From the NCBI GenBank assembly GCA_964449165.1, contig CAYVAT010000005.1:62001-126000 (forward strand): 64,000 nt of DNA, given 5' to 3'. This stretch comes from CAYSCW01 sp964449165 (GTDB taxonomy: Bacteria > Acidobacteriota > Aminicenantia > Aminicenantales > Aminicenantaceae). Shown piece after piece: positions 51,877 to 62,200 of this stretch. The notes beneath the pieces are model-generated. The model worked only from the letters and a program-made list of their open reading frames with translations, searched no databases and had not been told where the DNA came from. The position numbers were made by a program, and so were the translations under genes. Positions within the stretch are counted from its first letter, which is position 1. Every line of letters begins with the position of its first letter.

Positions 51877-52530
51877 ATGGAGTGGGGAAAAATTATCCCC
51901 AGCATTGTGGCATTCTTGACGGCCTTTTTACTCCCTTTTTTCCTTTCCAGACGGAAGAAAGGAGGTCCAAAAAAGCTCACAGAATTCCGTCAGCATCTTC
52001 AGAGAATCGGGATAAAGTTCGTTGAATTAGATAAGGACAGCGAGCAGGCAAAGCTTGGAACCAAATTTTCCAGGAGTCAGAAATCTGTAGGTGCCTTTGT
52101 TTTAGAAGGAAGAAACATTGACCTTGTTATCGTCACCAGCGTGGCCAGCCAATATGGAGTGAATTATTTCGTTGAGTATCTGGTAAAAAGTAACTTTGAG
52201 TTGAGAGAGGGCTCTGTAAAAAAAACGAAGACGGTGAAAAAGAGGAGTTCACTTTTTGGGAGAGATGTGGTGGACATAGTGTGGAAAGGAAATAAGCATC
52301 TGGCTCAAAGGCTCAACCTGGATTATGAAATTAAGCATAAATTGTTGCAGGCTTATAAGGAAAAATTCAAAGGCGGCATCCTGATCATACCTGAGCCCAA
52401 GTATGGATACACTCGAATAAAGACAAATTATAATCTTCCTTCTCCGATGATTTTCGATGCAATTGATTCCATTGCGAGATATATCAAGTCCGGATGGATA
52501 GAGGAAGCTGCATCGCTTCCCAACATGTGA
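51877..52530 (+). CDS. Unknown membrane-anchored protein
   Basis: 217 residues. One N-terminal membrane helix (IIPSIVAFLTAFLLPFFL, about 6-23) is followed by SRRKKGGPKK, which keeps the rest in the cytoplasm by the positive-inside rule. The soluble part is mixed alpha/beta with KLGTKFSRSQKSVGAFVLEGRNIDLVIVTS, a very basic KKTKTVKKRSSLFG loop, and a C-terminal IPEPKYGYTRIKTNYNLPSPMIFDAIDSIARYI. I recognise no family. A GGAG ribosome site lies before the ATG. It follows the S15-like gene with an 82-base gap. Confidence 0.55.
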   Translation: MEWGKIIPSIVAFLTAFLLPFFLSRRKKGGPKKLTEFRQHLQRIGIKFVELDKDSEQAKLGTKFSRSQKSVGAFVLEGRNIDLVIVTSVASQYGVNYFVEYLVKSNFELREGSVKKTKTVKKRSSLFGRDVVDIVWKGNKHLAQRLNLDYEIKHKLLQAYKEKFKGGILIIPEPKYGYTRIKTNYNLPSPMIFDAIDSIARYIKSGWIEEAASLPNM

Positions 52531-52532
52531 AA

Positions 52533-52904
52533 CTACCTGTTCAGATTCATATTCAGAGCTGTCATAAAGTCACGGACCGTCTTCTTTCCATGTCCACCCA
52601 GATCGATATGCTCTTTCTGTAAGACTCTACAATCAACGCGGACATTTCCATTCATTTCTTTGATAAAGATTGACAACCGTGGTGGAGAACTCTCAAAAAC
52701 TCGCGTTCCGCTTTCAGCCGAGATAAACCCAGCAGCTTTATCCACGCTGTCTACAGTAAAATCAATATCATTGACGGCCTTTAGGGATGCCTCCCATACT
52801 TCATCAAAACCATGATTGTCCAGAAAAGTCGTGTCCTGATTGACGATTTGCTGGGTGCAGGATAAAAACGCTAAAACCAGTGATGCCAACAAAAGCTTTT
52901 TCAT
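52533..52904 (-). CDS. Small lipoprotein, unknown function
   Basis: 123 residues. Lipobox FLSC places the lipidated cysteine at residue 16. The mature part has FDEVWEASLKAVNDIDFTVDSVDKAAGFISAESG, a pattern seen in BamC-like and related small outer-membrane lipoproteins (a helix followed by strands that end in GxIxAE), and RLSIFIKEMNGNVRVDCRVLQ. AGGAGGATA ribosome site before the ATG. It converges with the unknown membrane gene, separated by two bases. Confidence 0.65.
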   Translation of the reverse strand: MKKLLLASLVLAFLSCTQQIVNQDTTFLDNHGFDEVWEASLKAVNDIDFTVDSVDKAAGFISAESGTRVFESSPPRLSIFIKEMNGNVRVDCRVLQKEHIDLGGHGKKTVRDFMTALNMNLNR

Positions 52905-53534
52905 AGTATCCTCCTCTGATTAACTCATAATCTCAATCCATCTTTGCCACATAAACTAGAGAGCAAAAAACATGCCAATTAAAATATCAGGCTTATTTTT
53001 AAATTCTGTGGCTTTTTCCTGTCCTCTTTAAATTACAGATGGAAAAAAATGAAGACATATTTCTGCATCATTTTTTTGTTTCCTTCTAGGTTTTATGATT
53101 GAAATATAATATGCAGAAAGGTTTCGCATAATGAAGTTGAATGAAAGTTGTTACTCAAATATTTCCAGATCTGCCTTGAATTGGCACAATTTTTGCTGAA
53201 TTAATTATGAATGCAACATGCCAAGCTGTATAAAAGGAGAGTATATACAACATCACCTATCTGGTATCGTGGGTTTTTTATCCTTGGATCATGTATTGCA
53301 GACGATTTATGCTGTAAAGAAAATAGGCGGACATTACAGAATGGAGCCGGCTTCATAAACACCGAATCCATAACCTTTCATTAAAAAAGTAATGTTTTAT
53401 CCTTGCGAGATGAGCAAGATCTTATGAAAGAGAACAAGGGTGAAAATATTGTCGAAAAAAATCATCCAGATGAAGAATATATCTTCTGAATTTTGAAGAT
53501 AAGAATTATAATTAATTTAAGAAGGAGGTTGTAA
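52905..53534. other. Long gap with a sigma-54 promoter and a small frame
   Basis: 630 bases, AT-rich. It holds a near-perfect sigma-54 promoter (53182-53197), a 46-codon frame just after it (53218-53358), and a perfect TATAAT (53507-53512) close to the TPR lipoprotein gene with a poor -35 (TTCTGA). Nothing else stands out. Confidence 0.5.
53182..53197 (+). promoter_or_regulatory. Sigma-54 (RpoN) promoter
   Basis: TGGCAC (53182-53187), five bases, TTGCT (53193-53197). GG and GC are 10 bases apart, exactly the -24/-12 spacing, and a T precedes TGGCAC as in the consensus. Transcription would begin near 53208. Confidence 0.6.
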
Positions 53535-54284
53535 ATGAGGATATGGATCTTATTACTCGTTACAGCTCTATTTCTGAGTTTTTCTGGATGTGCCACTCAT
53601 AGAGAATCGGTCACATCTCCCCCAGAGTCTTTAGAAGAAGATTACAATTTTTATTTAAACCAAGGGAGTTTGCTCATAAGAAAGGCTGATTATCCCGGGG
53701 CGATAGACCAGATTAATAAGGCAATAGCTATAAAACCTGACGCCTCACAAGCTTATAATCTTTTAGGAATCGCCTATTTTTTTGAAAAAAGATATAATTT
53801 GGCAATTACAAAATTTGAAAAGGCTTTAGATCTGGATTCCTCCTATGCTCAGGCTTACGGCAATTTAGGAAATGCATACCTCATGAGACAGCAATTTGGA
53901 GCAGCAAAAGAAATGTTCGATAAGGCTCTTTCGATCTCTCCTGACCTTGTCTCAGCAAATTATAGTCTAGGAGCCCTTCTCTTAAACCAAGGGAAAATTG
54001 AAGAGGGAATGCGCTATATCTCTAAAGGAATTGAGCTGGATCCCAATTTTTTGGAAAGACACAAAGCACTTGTTGCTGAATTTTCTTCTCCTGAATTTAA
54101 CTCCCCAGAAGCCTATTTTGTCTTTGCCAGAGCTTATGCCGCGATAGGTGATATAGAAAAGACTGCGGAATATCTGAGAAAGGCAGAAAAGGCAGGCTTT
54201 AAGGATTGGTATAGGATCGAAGAAGAAAAGGAATTTGAAAAGATCAAGCAAGACCCAAGAATAAAGCAGTATATAAAAAGGTAA
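53535..54284 (+). CDS. TPR-repeat lipoprotein
   Basis: 249 residues. Lipobox FSGC (Cys19). After a short linker, tandem TPRs run from about residue 40 to 165: LNQGSLLIRKADYPGAIDQINKAIAIKP, AYNLLGIAYFFEKRYNLAITKFEKALDLD, AYGNLGNAYLMRQQFGAAKEMFDKALSIS, ANYSLGALLLNQGKIEEGMRYISKGIELD. A later degenerate repeat has FVFARAYAAIGDIEKTAEYLRKAEKAGF. It is a PilF/NlpI-like scaffold lipoprotein of the envelope; the partner is unknown. AGAAGGAGG ribosome site. It is the first gene downstream of the sigma-54 promoter, though a TATAAT lies closer. Confidence 0.85.
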   Translation: MRIWILLLVTALFLSFSGCATHRESVTSPPESLEEDYNFYLNQGSLLIRKADYPGAIDQINKAIAIKPDASQAYNLLGIAYFFEKRYNLAITKFEKALDLDSSYAQAYGNLGNAYLMRQQFGAAKEMFDKALSISPDLVSANYSLGALLLNQGKIEEGMRYISKGIELDPNFLERHKALVAEFSSPEFNSPEAYFVFARAYAAIGDIEKTAEYLRKAEKAGFKDWYRIEEEKEFEKIKQDPRIKQYIKR

Positions 54285-54303
54285 AATAAAAAAGAGAAAA
54301 ATC

Positions 54304-54320
54304 TTCTGCAGTGAGCAGAA
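54304..54320 (+). terminator. Terminator-like hairpin after the TPR lipoprotein
   Basis: TTCTGC (54304-54309), AGTGA loop, GCAGAA (54315-54320), followed by TTTCACTT. It lies 20 bases after the stop codon. Short and with a brief T-run, so partial termination. Confidence 0.45.
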
Positions 54321-54389
54321 TTTCACTTCCAATTGTTCTCTAACCCTGAAATAATTAGATCACCGAAAATTTAGCCGGAGGAGAAGAAG

Positions 54390-57254
54390 ATGAAGATCAA
54401 CCGGTGGCAAAAGTGGTTCGTATTTGTAGCCGTTATTCTGAATGTCAGCGCCAATTATGCTTTTGAAAGACAGGCTGACGGCATCTTGCTCAAGCTGAAA
54501 AAAGAGAGGGAAAGCGAACCCAGCCTGATGAAGATACAAGTGTGTGCTGAGAATATCATCCGCATCATCGCTGCGCCTGGAAATTCCTTCTCTTCGCGCC
54601 AGAGCCTGATGGTTGATAAGAACGATTGGGAACCTGTACCGTGGTCAATAAAAGAGGAAGGAAACCATATTGTGCTTTCCACCGCGAAAGTAACGGTTCG
54701 GGTCCAGCGGGATAAAGGCGCTGTCTCTTTCTATGATGCGGAAGGCCGATTGATTCTGCAGGAGAAGATGGGAGGCGGAAAGATCATCACACATGCGGAA
54801 GTCATGGGAGAACACACCTACCATATTCAGCAGATTTTTAACTCACCTGAGGATGAAGCATTCTATGGGCTAGGACAGCACCAGAATAACATCATGAACT
54901 ACAAAGGGCATGATGTGGATCTCTGGCAGAATAATATCGTTGCCGCTTTCCCTTTCTTGGTCTCCAGCAGGAATTACGGCATTTTGTGGGACAACAATTC
55001 CCGCACGAAATTTGGGGACATACGGGACTATCAGACGTTAAAATCGCTAATCCTGTATGACAGAGAAGGAAAGAAAGACGGAATAACCGCTGAGTATTAT
55101 CAAGCTCCAGATTTCCAGTCATTGCTCGCTTCACGCATCGAAGGGAGTATTGAACATGAATTTATTGATGATTATGGCACGTTTCCCGAAGGTTTCGATC
55201 TTAACCGCGGCAGCGTACGCTGGAGCGGTGAAATCGAGACTCGTGAGGCGGGGGTTCACAAATTCAGGCTTTATTGTTCCGGTTATACAAAAATGTGGCT
55301 GAATGGAAAACTGGTGGTTGATTCATGGCGGCAGGGTTGGCTGCCCTGGACGCACTTGATGCGCCTGCAGATGGAAGCCGGAAAGCGCTATCCTGTCAGG
55401 ATCGAGTGGGCGCCAAGATCGGGCCAGGCTTTCATTGGATTTAAGCATTTGGATCCCGAGAAAAAAGAGAATAAGAATACCCTTTCGCTTTGGTCTGAGA
55501 TGGCCGATCAGATTGATTATTATTTTGTCTACGGGGACAATTTGGATCAGGTTATTGGAGGGTACCGTGAAATTACCGGTAAGGCGCCAATGATGCCGAA
55601 GTGGGCCATGGGTTTGTGGCAGTGCCGGGAACGTTACCGGTCGCAGGAGGAGTTGCTCTCGGTCGTCAGAGAATTCCGCAGACGCCAGATCCCCCTGGAC
55701 TGTATCGTCCAGGACTGGCTTTACTGGGAAGAGGACAAGTGGGGAAGTCACGATTTTGATCCCTTGCGCTTCCCTGATCCTGAAGGTATGGTCAGAGAAC
55801 TTCACAACGATCTTCATACCCGGATTATGATCTCGGTCTGGCCCAAATTTTATGTTGGCACGAAACACTACAAGCAGTTAAACAATATGGGCTGGCTGTA
55901 CAGGCGCAATATCGAGAAGAATCAAAAAGATTGGGTAGGAAGAGGATATCTCTCAACCTTTTACGATCCTTACAGCCAAGGAGCCCGGGATTTGTTCTGG
56001 AAGCAGATGGACGAGAAACTCTTCAGGAAGGGGTTTGATGCCTGGTGGCTGGATGCTACGGAGCCGGATATCCAATCCAATCTCTCGGAGAAGGAACGAC
56101 GCCTACGCATGCACCCAACAGCTATGGGAGCCGCTGCGCGGTACCTTAATACATATTCTTTGATGAATGCCAAAGGGATTTACGAAGGGCAGCGTCAGAG
56201 CAGTCCCAACCAGCGCGTTTTTATCCTCACTCGTTCGGCTTTTGCCGGACAGCAACGATACGCCGCTGCAACCTGGAGCGGTGATATTGCAGCCAGATGG
56301 TACGATTTAAAGGCACAGATTCCAGCTGGCTTGAATTTCTGTTTGTCCGGAATTCCGTTCTGGACTACGGATGTCGGAGGCTTTGCGGTTGAAAGTCGCT
56401 ATGAACACGCAACAGGCCCTGATTTGGATGAATGGCGTGAGCTCGTGACCCGCTGGTTCCAGTTTTCCACATTCTGCCCTCTCTTAAGAGTGCATGGACA
56501 ATATCCCTATCGCGAAATGTTTCATGTCGCACCGGATGATCATCCTGCTTACAAAACAATGGTAGCCTATGACAAACTGCGTTATCGGTTAATGCCTTAT
56601 ATTTATTCACTGGCAGGAATGGTTATCCATAACGACTATACGATCATGCGAGCATTAGTTTTGGATTTCGGGCGGGATGAAAAGGTCCTGAATATAAGCG
56701 ATCAATACATGTTCGGTCCTGCACTGCTTGTGAACCCGGTGACAGAATATAAAGCCAGGGAACGCCAGGTGTATCTGCCTGCCGGAACCGGGTGGTACGA
56801 TTTAAAATCCGGTCGGTATTTTAAGGGCGGCAGGACCATTCAGGCTGATGCGCCCTACACGGATATCCCGATTTTCGTCAGGGAAGGATCGATCATTCCT
56901 TTTGGTCCGGCTATTCAATACACCACTGAGAAGCCTGCTGACCCGATTCGTTTGTTCGTTTACACCGGGAAAGATGGCGCGTTTACCTTGTATGAGGATG
57001 AGGATGTCAATTATAACTATGAAAAAGGCGCCTACAGCATGATTCCGCTCGAGTACAACGAAGAATCCCGGTCGTTGACAATCGGCTCCCGCCAGGGAGA
57101 ATTCCCCGGTATGCTGAAGGAGCGGTCTTTTGAGATCGTTTGGATCAGTAAAGAAAGTCCTGCCGGCTTTGATCTTGACGGTGCGCCCGCTCAGGTTGTT
57201 CGCTATGATGGAAACGAGCTGGTTGTGGTAAAGAAAGAACAATCATCAGATTAG
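54390..57254 (+). CDS. GH31 glycosidase with inserted PA14 domain (alpha-xylosidase/alpha-glucosidase)
   Basis: 954 residues. A signal peptide (about 1-27) marks it as exported. The N-terminal beta-sandwich is interrupted at about 250-360 by a PA14 domain (EHEFIDDYGTFPEGFDLNRG, GVHKFRLYCSGYTKMWLNGK). The GH31 barrel follows, with MGLWQCRERYRSQEELLSVV, the nucleophile in WWLDATEPD (Asp555) and the acid/base in TWSGDIAARW (Asp632). The C-terminal strands end near 950. Known GH31 enzymes with a PA14 insert in this place are alpha-xylosidases acting on xyloglucan oligosaccharides, which makes that activity likely but not proven. GGAGGAG ribosome site. It has a somewhat richer GC feel than its neighbours. 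Confidence 0.92.
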   Translation: MKINRWQKWFVFVAVILNVSANYAFERQADGILLKLKKERESEPSLMKIQVCAENIIRIIAAPGNSFSSRQSLMVDKNDWEPVPWSIKEEGNHIVLSTAKVTVRVQRDKGAVSFYDAEGRLILQEKMGGGKIITHAEVMGEHTYHIQQIFNSPEDEAFYGLGQHQNNIMNYKGHDVDLWQNNIVAAFPFLVSSRNYGILWDNNSRTKFGDIRDYQTLKSLILYDREGKKDGITAEYYQAPDFQSLLASRIEGSIEHEFIDDYGTFPEGFDLNRGSVRWSGEIETREAGVHKFRLYCSGYTKMWLNGKLVVDSWRQGWLPWTHLMRLQMEAGKRYPVRIEWAPRSGQAFIGFKHLDPEKKENKNTLSLWSEMADQIDYYFVYGDNLDQVIGGYREITGKAPMMPKWAMGLWQCRERYRSQEELLSVVREFRRRQIPLDCIVQDWLYWEEDKWGSHDFDPLRFPDPEGMVRELHNDLHTRIMISVWPKFYVGTKHYKQLNNMGWLYRRNIEKNQKDWVGRGYLSTFYDPYSQGARDLFWKQMDEKLFRKGFDAWWLDATEPDIQSNLSEKERRLRMHPTAMGAAARYLNTYSLMNAKGIYEGQRQSSPNQRVFILTRSAFAGQQRYAAATWSGDIAARWYDLKAQIPAGLNFCLSGIPFWTTDVGGFAVESRYEHATGPDLDEWRELVTRWFQFSTFCPLLRVHGQYPYREMFHVAPDDHPAYKTMVAYDKLRYRLMPYIYSLAGMVIHNDYTIMRALVLDFGRDEKVLNISDQYMFGPALLVNPVTEYKARERQVYLPAGTGWYDLKSGRYFKGGRTIQADAPYTDIPIFVREGSIIPFGPAIQYTTEKPADPIRLFVYTGKDGAFTLYEDEDVNYNYEKGAYSMIPLEYNEESRSLTIGSRQGEFPGMLKERSFEIVWISKESPAGFDLDGAPAQVVRYDGNELVVVKKEQSSD

Positions 57255-57609
57255 GTAAAGGTTCGGATAACCAGATTCTCTCCTCCACAGCAGTAAAACG
57301 ATAATCTTTGAGTTAGTCGAACAACAGCTACCTTCTGATTCGAAATCCTCTGCTATTTATTATTTTGGGAATTATCGAAACGATTATATAGCGTTCTCTG
57401 AAGAAGTATTCACCGGAGGATGCGTTTGACTTTCTAGGGGCTTTGGCATAGCATCTGATCGATTAACAGGAGGATAAAAGGGAGATAGAAATAAGAAAAC
57501 GTTCTTAGAATTGACCATAACTTTTAACAACAGCAGATGAAAACCGGACAAAACCGAAGGAATTGAAAGACTGACAAACGGGATTCTTGTTAGTCTGTTA
57601 AATCTACAC
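57255..57609. other. Gap after the GH31 gene
   Basis: 355 bases without a credible frame. Its last 50 bases contain the inverted repeat at 57568-57596, listed separately. Confidence 0.5.
57568..57596 (+). promoter_or_regulatory. 10-bp inverted repeat before a secreted-protein gene
   Basis: AGACTGACAA (57568-57577) and TTGTTAGTCT (57587-57596) pair with one G-T wobble around a 9-base loop. It ends 13 bases before the ATG at 57610, so it could be an operator or a leader structure. Confidence 0.4.
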
Positions 57610-58425
57610 ATGAAGAGAAGTTTAAACATGGGCTGGAATTCTATAATGAAAAAAATTATTTATTTTTTTCTGATGGTGGGAGCAGTCGTCAGTCTTCATT
57701 TTCTTGCCTTTGTTCAAGAGGACAAGTTTGAGTTCCTTATTGACAAAGTTGCCATGCGGCAGGACTCTTACCCCAAGTATCACAACTGGGAGGCTTTAGT
57801 TGTCTTGACCGAGACAGAGATGGATAAAGACTGGCTACCTCGAAAGGTGACAGTCATAGAAAAAAAACTTAAAGTTGTAAACGATGAGGAAACCGATGAA
57901 GTGCTTCAGGTTCTCGAGACAGAAAAAGGCGTGACAAAAGATATTACAGAAAGATACATCAGAAAGGCAGAAAAGGAAAAAGATAAAAAGAAATCTGAAG
58001 AGGGAAAGCATAAGACTGAAAAGGAAGAAGACAAAGGGACGATAAAACTGTCTCGGGATGAGATTTTTCCCTTCAATGAGGAAAAAAGAAAAAAATATGA
58101 TTTTATCATGCTGGAAAGTTCTCATATTGGAGGCCAGGAGGTCTATGTTCTTGAATCCATGACAAAAATCAAAAGCGAAGACCTTTGGGAGGGTGTATAC
58201 TATATCGATAAGGAAAGTTTCGATGTTTTAATGGTCAAACTGAAGCCTTCAAAAAATCCTAAGCATATCAAAGAATTTGAGATAGAAATGAGTTTTCAGG
58301 TTCTTCCAGAAGGATATTTTGTCTTGAAAAAGTCAAAAGCGAGGATCGATGGAGGAATATTTATCAAGAAGATAAGGATGACAGTTGAGGAAGAACGTTC
58401 TAATTATAAGATAATGAAAGAATAG
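57610..58425 (+). CDS. Exported LolA-like protein with charged insert, unknown role
   Basis: 271 residues from the first ATG; ATG 57628 or 57646 would trim it to the signal peptide (KKIIYFFLMVGAVVSLHFLAF). No strong ribosome site favours one. The mature part has LVVLTETEMDKDWLPRKVTVIEKKL, a Lys/Glu-rich segment (about 117-145), YDFIMLESSHIGGQEVYVLE, LWEGVYYIDKESFDVLMVKLKPS and KEFEIEMSFQVLPEGYFVLKKSKARIDGG. These strands fit a LolA/LppX-like half-barrel that follows outer-membrane lipid or lipoprotein. Its plan is like that of 13577-14440. Function unknown. Confidence 0.6.
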   Translation: MKRSLNMGWNSIMKKIIYFFLMVGAVVSLHFLAFVQEDKFEFLIDKVAMRQDSYPKYHNWEALVVLTETEMDKDWLPRKVTVIEKKLKVVNDEETDEVLQVLETEKGVTKDITERYIRKAEKEKDKKKSEEGKHKTEKEEDKGTIKLSRDEIFPFNEEKRKKYDFIMLESSHIGGQEVYVLESMTKIKSEDLWEGVYYIDKESFDVLMVKLKPSKNPKHIKEFEIEMSFQVLPEGYFVLKKSKARIDGGIFIKKIRMTVEEERSNYKIMKE

Positions 58426-58484
58426 GATTTAATAAACCTTTTGATTTTTTAGACTTCCCCAGATGAGAAGCATGGAGAGTTGAT

Positions 58485-59165
58485 TTGAAAAACAAAATTA
58501 AGTATTGTTTTCTGTTTATTTCATTATGCCTATTTTTAGGCGCGCTGATTTTTGCTGCCGGATTCTTCTCAGAGAAAGTGGAAAACCAGAGCCTTGATGA
58601 GAGAGTTAGAGATTTTCTCGACAGCCACAGGTATTCATGGAGAGATATGAATGTTTCTGCCTTGGATGGGAAAATCCTTTATGATCTTATCGTCAAGAAC
58701 AACTACGCGAAGGCGCTTGAAATCGGAACATCAACAGGTCATTCTGCCATATGGATTGCCTGGGCACTCAGTAAAACAGGCGGCAAACTGATCACAATCG
58801 AAATTGATGAAAGGCGTTACAGGCAAGCTTTAGCGAATTTTGAGCAAGCCGGCCTTTCCGATTACATCGACACTAGACTCGCGGATGCCCATGAACTCGT
58901 TCTGCAGCTTGAGGGGCCTTTCGATTTTGTCTTTTGTGATGCAGATAAGGGATGGTACAAAAATTATCTCATAGCGGTTTTGCCGAAGCTTGAAGTGGGA
59001 GGTTGTTTTACCGCTCATAATGTTGCTGGAAGGCTTCAGTGGGGTATCAGAGAATTTCTTGATTATCTTGAAAGTCTGCCTAACATGGAGACGACAATTG
59101 ACCGGTCAAGCTGGGCCGGTATTTCAATCAGTTATAAAAAATTTGAAAGTGAGTTTGTTCCGTAG
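58485..59165 (+). CDS. Membrane-anchored class I O-methyltransferase
   Basis: 226 residues. An N-terminal membrane helix (YCFLFISLCLFLGALIFAAGFF, about 5-26) precedes a catechol-O-methyltransferase-like domain: ALEIGTSTGHSAIWIAWAL binds SAM, GKLITIEIDERRY is motif II, and CDADKGWYKNY carries the metal-binding Asp. Family members methylate hydroxyls of aromatic compounds using Mg2+. A TTG start with GGAGAG ahead fits the family frame. The anchor is unusual for this normally soluble family. Confidence 0.82.
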   Translation: MKNKIKYCFLFISLCLFLGALIFAAGFFSEKVENQSLDERVRDFLDSHRYSWRDMNVSALDGKILYDLIVKNNYAKALEIGTSTGHSAIWIAWALSKTGGKLITIEIDERRYRQALANFEQAGLSDYIDTRLADAHELVLQLEGPFDFVFCDADKGWYKNYLIAVLPKLEVGGCFTAHNVAGRLQWGIREFLDYLESLPNMETTIDRSSWAGISISYKKFESEFVP

Positions 59166-59268
59166 GTTGATCGGAGATAATTTTTTTAGCGTTTAAATCA
59201 GTAACATGATTTTATATAGATCATTCATAAAAGGGAGTTGGTAGCCTTAAAAATTAAGGAGGAATGAA

Positions 59269-62200
59269 ATGAGACATCTCAAGATTAAAGTATTCATCTT
59301 TTTCTTTGTCTTTCTTTTCGTATTTGGTCAGGCTTCATTCGCCGATATTGACTCAAAATTGTTCACTGGCTTAAAAGCCAGAAGTATTGGCCCAGCAAAC
59401 ATGAGCGGACGCATTGGGGCTATTGATGCAGTTGCATCAAATCCCAATATCATCTATGTGGGAGCGGCAACTGGCGGACTTTGGAAGTCCGTCGACGGAG
59501 GCCTAACCTGGGCACCCATTTTTGATAAGCAACCCGTTTCTTCGATTGGTGCCATCGCCATTAATCAATCCAATCCCAACATTGTTTGGGTTGGCACGGG
59601 CGAGGCGGCTGTTCGCAACAGCGTCGGAGTTGGTCGGGGCGTCTATCTCACGGTAGACGGAGGGAAGAGCTGGAAATCTCTCGGTCTGGAAAAGTCCGAG
59701 AAGATCAGCAAGATCATCTTGCATCCAGATAACGCGGATATCGCCTACGTTGGTGCTTTGGGAACAACCTGGGGAGAAAACAGTGAACGAGGCGTTTATA
59801 AGACTGAGGACGGCGGGAAGACCTGGAAGAGAATCCTCTTCGTGGATGAGAAAACTGGTGTGGCAGATATGGCAATGGATCCAAAGAATCCCAACAAGAT
59901 CATCGCCGCTATGTGGGAGCATCGCCGCTGGCCCTGGTTTTTTAAATCCGGTGGCCCGGGAAGTGGTCTTTATATCACAGTGAACGGTGGCGAAGAGTGG
60001 AAGAGATTAACAGATAAGGATGGCTTGCCTAAAGGTGAATTGGGCCGAATAGGAATTGATTTTTCAACTAACAGGCCAAATATAGTGTATGCTCTGGTAG
60101 AGGCCAAGAAGAATGTTCTCCTGCAATCGAGTGATGGAGGATTTACCTGGCAAATTGTCAATAATCAATCCGATGTTAGCAATCGTCCTTTTTATTATCA
60201 AAGGATCTGGGTCAATCCAGTCAACGAGAATATTCTCTATATGCTTCATTCACGGATGATGATCAGCGAGGATGGGGGAAAAACTTTCAGATCCCTGGCC
60301 TCATTCGGCCAGTCCCATTCCGATTACCATGCCGCATGGATTCATCCCGACGGAGATATGATGATTGTCGGCAATGACGGCGGTGTAGTGATCAGTTATA
60401 ACCGTGGTATGAACTGGCGCTTTGTGGAGAATCTGCCAATAGGCCAGTTTTACCATGTGAGCTTCGATATGGAAATTCCTTACAATGTCTACGGCGGCCT
60501 CCAGGATAATGGATCCTGGATGGGGCCGGCATTCGGCCTGAAGGAAAGGGCCATCTCCAGTTATCTGTGGAAGACTGTAGGCGGAGGTGACGGATTCGAT
60601 ACCGAACCAGACCCTGAAAAACCGGGAGCGGGTTACGGCATGTCGCAGGGCGGAAACCTGTATTATTTTGACACATCAACTGGATTAAGCCGCAGTATCG
60701 TTCCAACCGAATCCGACGTCAAGCACAGGTACAACTGGAATGCGGGGTTTGCCGTCGATCCCTTCAAGCCCGCTACGATTTATCTCGGGAGTCAATTTGT
60801 CCACCGCAGCCAGGATAAAGGGCGAACTTGGGAAATCATCAGTCCGGACCTGACGACGAATGACCCTGAGAAGCAGGAACAGGCCGAAAGCGGCGGACTG
60901 ACACTCGATGTAACCAACGCAGAAAACCATACAACCATCATGTGCATCGCTCCAAGCCCTGTGCAGGAAGGTGTGATCTGGGTCGGAACCGATGACGGTA
61001 ATGTTCAGCTGACTCAGGATGGCGGGAAAAACTGGCAACTTGTCTCCAGAGAGCTGACCAGTGGAAAAAAGGGGAAAGTTCCTCCTGCGACCTGGATTCC
61101 TCATGTGGAAGCCTCGAAATTTGATGCTGCCACGGCCTATGTTGTTTTTGACGACCATCGCCGATCCAACTGGACCCCCTATGTCTATGTAACTCATGAT
61201 TTTGGAAAAACCTGGAAAAGTCTGGCCACCCCCGAGATCGATGGCTTTGCGCATGTGATTGAGGAAGATACAGTCAATAAAAACCTGCTCTTTCTGGGAA
61301 CAGAATTCGGGCTCTATGTCAGCTTCAACGGGGGCAAAAACTGGATGAAATGGACGAATGGACTGCCAACAGTGCCCGTACGGGACCTGGCGGTGCATCC
61401 GCGCGAGAATGACCTGATTATCGGAACGCACGGAAGGTCGATTTATATCATCGATGACATCTCACCCCTTCGTGAAATATCGGAGGATCTGATCAAGAAG
61501 AAGCTCCATCTCTTTAAAGTTCAGGATGCCTATCAATACCAACAAGGGCGCCTGAGTTCTTACCTGAGTCCCGGTGATACTGCTTTTGCGGGTGAGAATA
61601 AAGAAGCAGGTGCTTGTATAACCTATTATCTCATTCCTGTAGAACACAAAGAGAAGGAGCCTGAATCTGAGCAGAGAGATGAGATGAGGCAAAGAATGGC
61701 GGAAAGGATGAGACAGATGGGCAGGATGGCTCCCTCACGTCCTGGGGAAATGCCACGTCCTACCTCCTCCAGGGTCCCTATAACCGTAGAGGACAGTCAG
61801 GGGAGAACAATAAGAACACTGAAGGGAACTGAAATTAAAGGAATAAACCGCATTTTCTGGGATTTCAGAGAGCAACCTCCTCAGGCAGCTGACTCGAGAG
61901 AATCGAGAGGCTTTGGTTTCAGGATGAGAGGAGGATTGACAGTTCTGCCCGGAGAGTATGTGGTAAAGATCAAATATGATGGACAGGAAGTCAGCCAGGC
62001 GTTCACTGTTAAAAGTGATCCTCGCTTTGAAGTGGATATGGATGTCCTTAAAGCCAATTATGAGATGGGTAAAAAGGCACAACAATTATCCACTGCTATC
62101 ACTGAAGCCGGGAATCGGGTAGAGGAAACAAAGAAGGCTATCCGAACTGTTATAGAAGCAGCTCGAGCAAACCGCACCCCGGAGACGAAAGACCTGGTTA

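Noticed and set aside
60685..61431. A 248-codon minus-strand frame
   Set aside because: Antisense to the BNR propeller protein, whose repeats account for this region.
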